DNA from: Paucimonas sp.
GTDB taxonomy: Bacteria; Pseudomonadota; Gammaproteobacteria; Pseudomonadales; Pseudomonadaceae
DNA length: 37,759 nucleotides
Direction: 5' to 3'
Assembly (NCBI GenBank): GCA_031253995.1
Contig: JAIRVG010000101.1
Location: 1 to 37,759, forward strand
In this document: positions 34,418-37,759 of the stretch, in pieces
Numbering within the stretch: the first letter of the stretch is position 1
How the letters are laid out: each line of letters starts with the position of its first letter
Position numbers and translations under genes: made by a program
The notes under the pieces: model-generated
Told to the model about the DNA's origin: nothing
Database searches by the model: none
Seen by the model: the letters and a program-made list of their open reading frames with translations, nothing else

Positions 34418-35238
34418 GCATTGCTAGGGCTTGTCAGTTTCTAGGCATCAGTCGCCAGGCTTACTACAAGCGCAACCGAGCCGCTGATGGCAAAGATCGC
34501 CAGGCAGATCGGGTGGCTGAGTTTGTTCAACAAGTTCGGATGCGCCAGCCTCGTCTGGGTACACGCAAGCTGCACTATCTGCTGCATTGCCAACCTGACA
34601 AACGATTCCAGATTGGCCGAGATAGGCTGTTCCAGGTCTTGGGGGAGCGCCGATTGCTAGTGCTGCCTAAGCGGGCTTACCACAAGACAACACAAAGCTT
34701 TCATCGCTTCTACCGCCATCCCAACTTACTCAAGCCTGGCCCAAGCCAAATCGTTCCGACAAGGCCAGAGCACGTCTGGGTTGCCGACATTACTTACCTG
34801 CCCGCACGTAACGGCCCGCTGTACCTGAGTCTGGTAACGGATGCGTACTCCAGGAAAATTGTGGGTCATCACGTCCATGAAAGCCTGCATGCCGAGTCAG
34901 TAGCGCAAGCCTTCAAGCAAGCATTACGAAAGCGACGTCGTCGCCAGCCATTAGTCCACCATTCGGATCGAGGCATCCAATACTGCTCGGCGCTATACCA
35001 GTCACTGCACCAACGGCACGATGTTCAGTGCTCCATGACTGATGGGTATGACTGCTACCAGAACGCGCTGGCCGAGCGAATCAACGGAATCCTCAAGATG
35101 GAGCTGCTGTTGAGCAGCCCTGAAGATCTTGAGCAAGCCAGGCAGATGGTTGATGAGGCGGTGCAGATCTACAACACCGAACGGCCCCATATGGCCCTGA
35201 AAAACAAAACGCCCGATGCAGTGCATCGGGCGTTTTGA
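34375..35238 (+). CDS. IS3-family transposase OrfB (catalytic part, made as OrfAB)
   Basis: About 287 codons after the shift point. It opens with the HTH_21-like region GLSIARACQFLGISRQAYYK and goes on to the integrase core. The DDE residues are D in VWVADITYLP (codon at 34786), D in VHHSDRGIQYCS (34966) and E in ALAERINGILKMEL (35074). The last two are 35 residues apart, the DD(35)E spacing. A separate start at GTG 34513 is possible but would drop the N-terminal helix region. No stop or frameshift interrupts it. Confidence 0.92.
   Translation, partial: AIRQVLSQGQVAGLSIARACQFLGISRQAYYKRNRAADGKDRQADRVAEFVQQVRMRQPRLGTRKLHYLLHCQPDKRFQIGRDRLFQVLGERRLLVLPKRAYHKTTQSFHRFYRHPNLLKPGPSQIVPTRPEHVWVADITYLPARNGPLYLSLVTDAYSRKIVGHHVHESLHAESVAQAFKQALRKRRRRQPLVHHSDRGIQYCSALYQSLHQRHDVQCSMTDGYDCYQNALAERINGILKMELLLSSPEDLEQARQMVDEAVQIYNTERPHMALKNKTPDAVHRAF
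35206..35236. terminator. Perfect palindromic hairpin over the end of orfB
   Basis: AAAACGCCCGATGCA and its exact complement (15-bp arms) flank a single G. It covers the last codons and ends at the first base of the TGA stop. A-run before and T-run after make it a possible terminator in both directions, so the IS would stop its own transcript and shield from outside readthrough. Confidence 0.7.
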
Positions 35239-35260
35239 GGCCTATCGGCCTACCTGAACA

Positions 35261-35287
35261 GGTGTAAACCTATTTCAGGACTAGACA
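35261..35287. repeat. IS right inverted repeat
   Basis: 27 bases ending GACTAGACA; complement of the left repeat at 23 of 27 positions. Confidence 0.88.
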
Positions 35288-35290
35288 TGC
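35288..35290. repeat. Right target-site duplication (TGC)
   Basis: Same three bases as at 33962-33964. Confidence 0.75.
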
Positions 35291-35311
35291 TGTTTTTTGG
35301 GGTGAGGTTGA

Positions 35312-35396
35312 GGGCCTCATCGCTGGCAAGCCTGCTCCCACAGGTATCGAGTGCACCGCCGACCCTGTGGGAGCTGGCTTGCCAGCGATGAGGCCC
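35312..35396. repeat. REP inverted pair (REPIN) with 32-bp arms
   Basis: Bases 35312-35343 and 35365-35396 are reverse complements with a single mismatch, around a 21-base spacer. The arm core TCGCTGGCAAGC plus TGGGAG is a different REP family from the hairpins at 4657 and 24231. It lies between the IS and clpA, at the 3' end of clpA. Confidence 0.85.
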
Positions 35397-35419
35397 GCCT
35401 ACTCCCACAAGATCTTAGG

Positions 35420-37690
35420 TCAGGCCATCTCCGCCGTGGTTTCGAAGTCGAAGACCAGTTCGCCATCGCGGATGTCGACATGCACCACGCCACCATGCTC
35501 GGCCAGCTCGCCGAACAGGATCTCCTCGGCCAGAGGCCGCTTGATCTTGTCCTGGATAAGCCGGGCCATCGGCCGCGCACCCATCTGCACATCGTAGCCA
35601 CCGGCTGCCAGCCAGCTGCGCGCGGCGTCGGACACTTCCAGCAGGACACGCTTGTCCTCCAGTTGCGCCTGCAGCTCGGTGAGGAACTTGTCCACCACGC
35701 TCTTGATGGTCTCGTGGGTAAGGCGACCGAACTGGATGATGGTGTCCAGGCGGTTGCGGAACTCCGGCGTGAAGCTCTTCTTGATCACTTCCATCGCATC
35801 GTTGGAGTGATCCTGGTGGGTGAAGCCGATCGATGCACGCGCCGCGGTTTCCGCGCCGGCGTTGGTGGTCATGATCAGGATCACGTTGCGGAAGTCCGCC
35901 TTGCGCCCGTTGTTGTCGGTCAGAGTACCGTGGTCCATCACCTGCAGCAGCAGGTTGAAGACTTCCGGGTGCGCCTTCTCGATCTCGTCCAGCAGCAACA
36001 CGCAGTGCGGCTGCTTGGTGATCGCCTCGGTGAGCAGTCCGCCCTGGTCGAAGCCGACATAGCCCGGAGGCGCACCGATCAGGCGCGATACGGTATGCCG
36101 CTCCATGTACTCGGACATGTCGAAGCGCACCAGCTCGACCCCCAGCGCCTTGGCCAGCTGCCGCGCCACTTCGGTCTTGCCCACCCCGGTCGGACCGGAG
36201 AACAGGAAGGAACCGACCGGCTTGTCCGGCGCCTTCAGGCCGGCACGGGACAGCTTGATGGCGGTGGACAGCGAATCGATGGCGGCGTCCTGGCCGAACA
36301 CGGTCAGCTTCAGGTCGCGCTCCAGGTTACGCAGCAGCTCCTTGTCGGAACTGGTGACGTGCTTAGGTGGAATCCGCGCGATCTTGGCGACGATGTCCTC
36401 GACCTGCGGCACCTCGATGCGCTTGACCCGCGCCTCGACCGGCTGCAGGCGCTGGTAGGCACCGGCTTCGTCGATCACGTCGATGGCCTTGTCCGGCATG
36501 TGCCGGTCATTGATGTAGCGTGCCGCGAGTTCCGCTGCGGCCCGCAGGGCCTCGTCGCTGTACTCGATGCTGTGGTGCGACTCGAAGCGACCTTTCAGCC
36601 CGCGCAGGATGCCCACGGTGTCCTCCACCGAAGGTTCGCTGACATCGACCTTCTGGAAGCGCCGCGCCAGGGCCCGGTCCTTCTCGAAGATGCCGCGGAA
36701 TTCCTGGAAGGTGGTGGAGCCGATGCAACGGATATCACCCGAGGACAGCAGCGGCTTGAGCAGGTTGGAGGCGTCCATCACCCCGCCGGACGCCGCACCG
36801 GCGCCGATGATGGTGTGGATCTCGTCGATGAACAGGATCGCCTGCGGGCGTTTGCGCAGCTCGCCGAGCAGCGCCTTGAAGCGCTTCTCGAAGTCGCCGC
36901 GGTACTTGGTACCGGCCAGCAGGGCACCGAGGTCCAGGGAGTAGACCACGCTGTGGGACAGCAGGTCCGGCACCTGGCCGTCGACGATGCGCTTGGCCAG
37001 GCCTTCGGCGATGGCGGTCTTGCCGACACCGGCCTCGCCCACCAGCAACGGGTTGTTCTTGCGACGCCGGGCAAGGATCTGCGCGACCCGCTCGACTTCG
37101 GTCTCACGCCCGACGAGAGGATCGATCCGGCCTTGGCGGGCGAGTTCGTTGAGGTTGCTGGCGTAGGCGTCCAGCGGATTGCCCGACGACGAGGTTTCCC
37201 CGCCGTCTTCGTCCTGCATGTCCTGCTCGCCTTCCTGGTGTTCGCCGTGTCCCGGCACCTTGGAGATGCCATGGGCGATGTAGTTGACCACATCGATGCG
37301 GGCGACACTCTGTTGCTTGAGCAGGAATACCGCCTGGCTTTCCTGCTCGCTGAAAATCGCTACCAGCACATTGGCGCCGGTCACTTCACGCTTGCCCGAG
37401 CTCTGTACATGGAAAACGGCACGCTGCAGCACCCGCTGGAAGCCCAGGGTCGGCTGGGTTTCGCGGTCCTCGTCATGAACGGGGATCAACGGCGTGGTGG
37501 AGTCGATGAACTCCTGCAGATCGTGTTTGAGCTTGTCGAGATTTGCCCCGCATGCACGCAATACCGTGGCGGCGGCCTCGTTGTCCAGCAATGCCAGCAG
37601 AAGGTGCTCGACGGTCATGAACTCATGACGCTTCGAGCGCGCCTCCTTGAAGGCCAGATTGAGGGTGACTTCGAGCTCGCGGTTTAACAT
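35420..37690 (-). CDS. clpA: ATP-dependent Clp protease ATP-binding subunit ClpA
   Basis: This 756-aa AAA+ unfoldase feeds proteins to ClpP. The Clp N domain (1-145, MLNRELEVTLNLAFKEARS) docks ClpS. Two ATPase modules follow, with Walker A at about residues 217-225 (GEAGVGKT) and about 497-505 (GPTGVGKT). The ClpP-docking loop has IGF near residue 620 (IGL in E. coli). GAGGTGA lies just before the ATG. clpS is 30 bp upstream on the same strand. Confidence 0.97.
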   Translation of the reverse strand: MLNRELEVTLNLAFKEARSKRHEFMTVEHLLLALLDNEAAATVLRACGANLDKLKHDLQEFIDSTTPLIPVHDEDRETQPTLGFQRVLQRAVFHVQSSGKREVTGANVLVAIFSEQESQAVFLLKQQSVARIDVVNYIAHGISKVPGHGEHQEGEQDMQDEDGGETSSSGNPLDAYASNLNELARQGRIDPLVGRETEVERVAQILARRRKNNPLLVGEAGVGKTAIAEGLAKRIVDGQVPDLLSHSVVYSLDLGALLAGTKYRGDFEKRFKALLGELRKRPQAILFIDEIHTIIGAGAASGGVMDASNLLKPLLSSGDIRCIGSTTFQEFRGIFEKDRALARRFQKVDVSEPSVEDTVGILRGLKGRFESHHSIEYSDEALRAAAELAARYINDRHMPDKAIDVIDEAGAYQRLQPVEARVKRIEVPQVEDIVAKIARIPPKHVTSSDKELLRNLERDLKLTVFGQDAAIDSLSTAIKLSRAGLKAPDKPVGSFLFSGPTGVGKTEVARQLAKALGVELVRFDMSEYMERHTVSRLIGAPPGYVGFDQGGLLTEAITKQPHCVLLLDEIEKAHPEVFNLLLQVMDHGTLTDNNGRKADFRNVILIMTTNAGAETAARASIGFTHQDHSNDAMEVIKKSFTPEFRNRLDTIIQFGRLTHETIKSVVDKFLTELQAQLEDKRVLLEVSDAARSWLAAGGYDVQMGARPMARLIQDKIKRPLAEEILFGELAEHGGVVHVDIRDGELVFDFETTAEMA

Positions 37691-37720
37691 AGCTTCACCT
37701 CATACCCAAGTGGTCGGCGA

Positions 37721-37759
37721 TTAACCGTCCTTCTCGATTTCACAGAGTAGCGGATGCTG
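37721..37759 (-). CDS. clpS: 3' end of clpS (ClpA adaptor), cut by the window edge
   Basis: The last 12 codons and the TAA of a minus-strand gene read QHPLLCEIEKDG, the C-terminus of Pseudomonas ClpS as I recall it. The position directly upstream of clpA is the standard place for clpS. The gene is otherwise outside the window. ClpS binds N-degrons with Leu, Phe, Trp or Tyr first and hands them to ClpAP. Confidence 0.88.
   Translation of the reverse strand, partial: QHPLLCEIEKDG

Larger units (their letters stand above)
33965..35287 (+). mobile_element. Intact IS3-family insertion sequence, 1,323 bp
   Basis: The ends are 27-bp imperfect inverted repeats (33965-33991 and 35261-35287), 23 of 27 matching, starting TGTC and sharing GTCCTGAA and AGGTTTACACC. 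They are flanked by TGC duplications. Inside are orfA, an A6G frameshift site and orfB with DDE residues, all uninterrupted. Its base composition is visibly less GC-rich than the neighbouring genes. It fits between the infA terminator and a REP pair without breaking a gene. Subgroup (IS150-like or other) not decided. Confidence 0.93.

Overview
This 37.8-kb, GC-rich window looks like the chromosome of a Pseudomonas, most likely of the P. putida/P. fluorescens side of the genus. The evidence is the gene order ftsK-lolA-rarA-crcB-serS-cysG next to tusDCBE, followed by aat-bpt-infA-clpA-clpS, together with REP-type repeats built around TGTGGGAGCGGG and protein sequences typical of the genus. It is mostly core chromosome with a metabolic and transport flank. 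The only mobile DNA I can see is one insertion sequence. There is no CRISPR array, tRNA, rRNA, prophage or recognisable defence island.

Left part (1-10 kb): an Lrp/AsnC regulator lies divergent from an acetylpolyamine amidohydrolase and an APC-family permease, followed by a DUF3422 inner-membrane protein. Next is a GabP-type GABA permease divergent from a MocR (GntR-aminotransferase) regulator. Then come a short orphan FecR-like envelope protein, a SAM methyltransferase and a ZntB/CorA-family transporter. Much of this suggests uptake and breakdown of polyamines and GABA.

Middle part (10-20.7 kb): a short Ppx/GppA phosphatase, a Cache-domain chemoreceptor, a 59-aa disordered protein, a KGG-repeat stress-type protein, an MFS exporter divergent from a LysR regulator, a VOC protein, an AEC permease, two small unknown proteins, a second methyltransferase and an NCS2 purine/uracil permease.

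Right part (20.7-37.8 kb): the tightly coupled tusD-C-B-E operon for tRNA 2-thiouridine, ending in a YbiB/TrpD2-like gene; a glutathionyl-hydroquinone reductase; and the minus-strand run ftsK, lolA, rarA, crcB, serS, cysG. Plus-strand aat, bpt and infA face minus-strand clpA and clpS (only the clpS 3' end is present). aat, bpt, clpS and clpA together make up the N-degron pathway: two transferases that tag proteins, an adaptor, and an unfoldase. An apparently intact 1,323-bp IS3-family element (27-bp inverted repeats, 3-bp target duplication, A6G frameshift site, DDE residues) sits just after the infA terminator and before a 32-bp-arm REP inverted pair.

No clearly new multi-gene system is visible. 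The most interesting items are the orphan FecR-like protein, the YbiB-like gene coupled to the tRNA-thiolation operon, the self-contained IS with a hairpin built into the end of its transposase gene, the grouped N-degron genes, and the regulator-linked polyamine and GABA modules with candidate operators.
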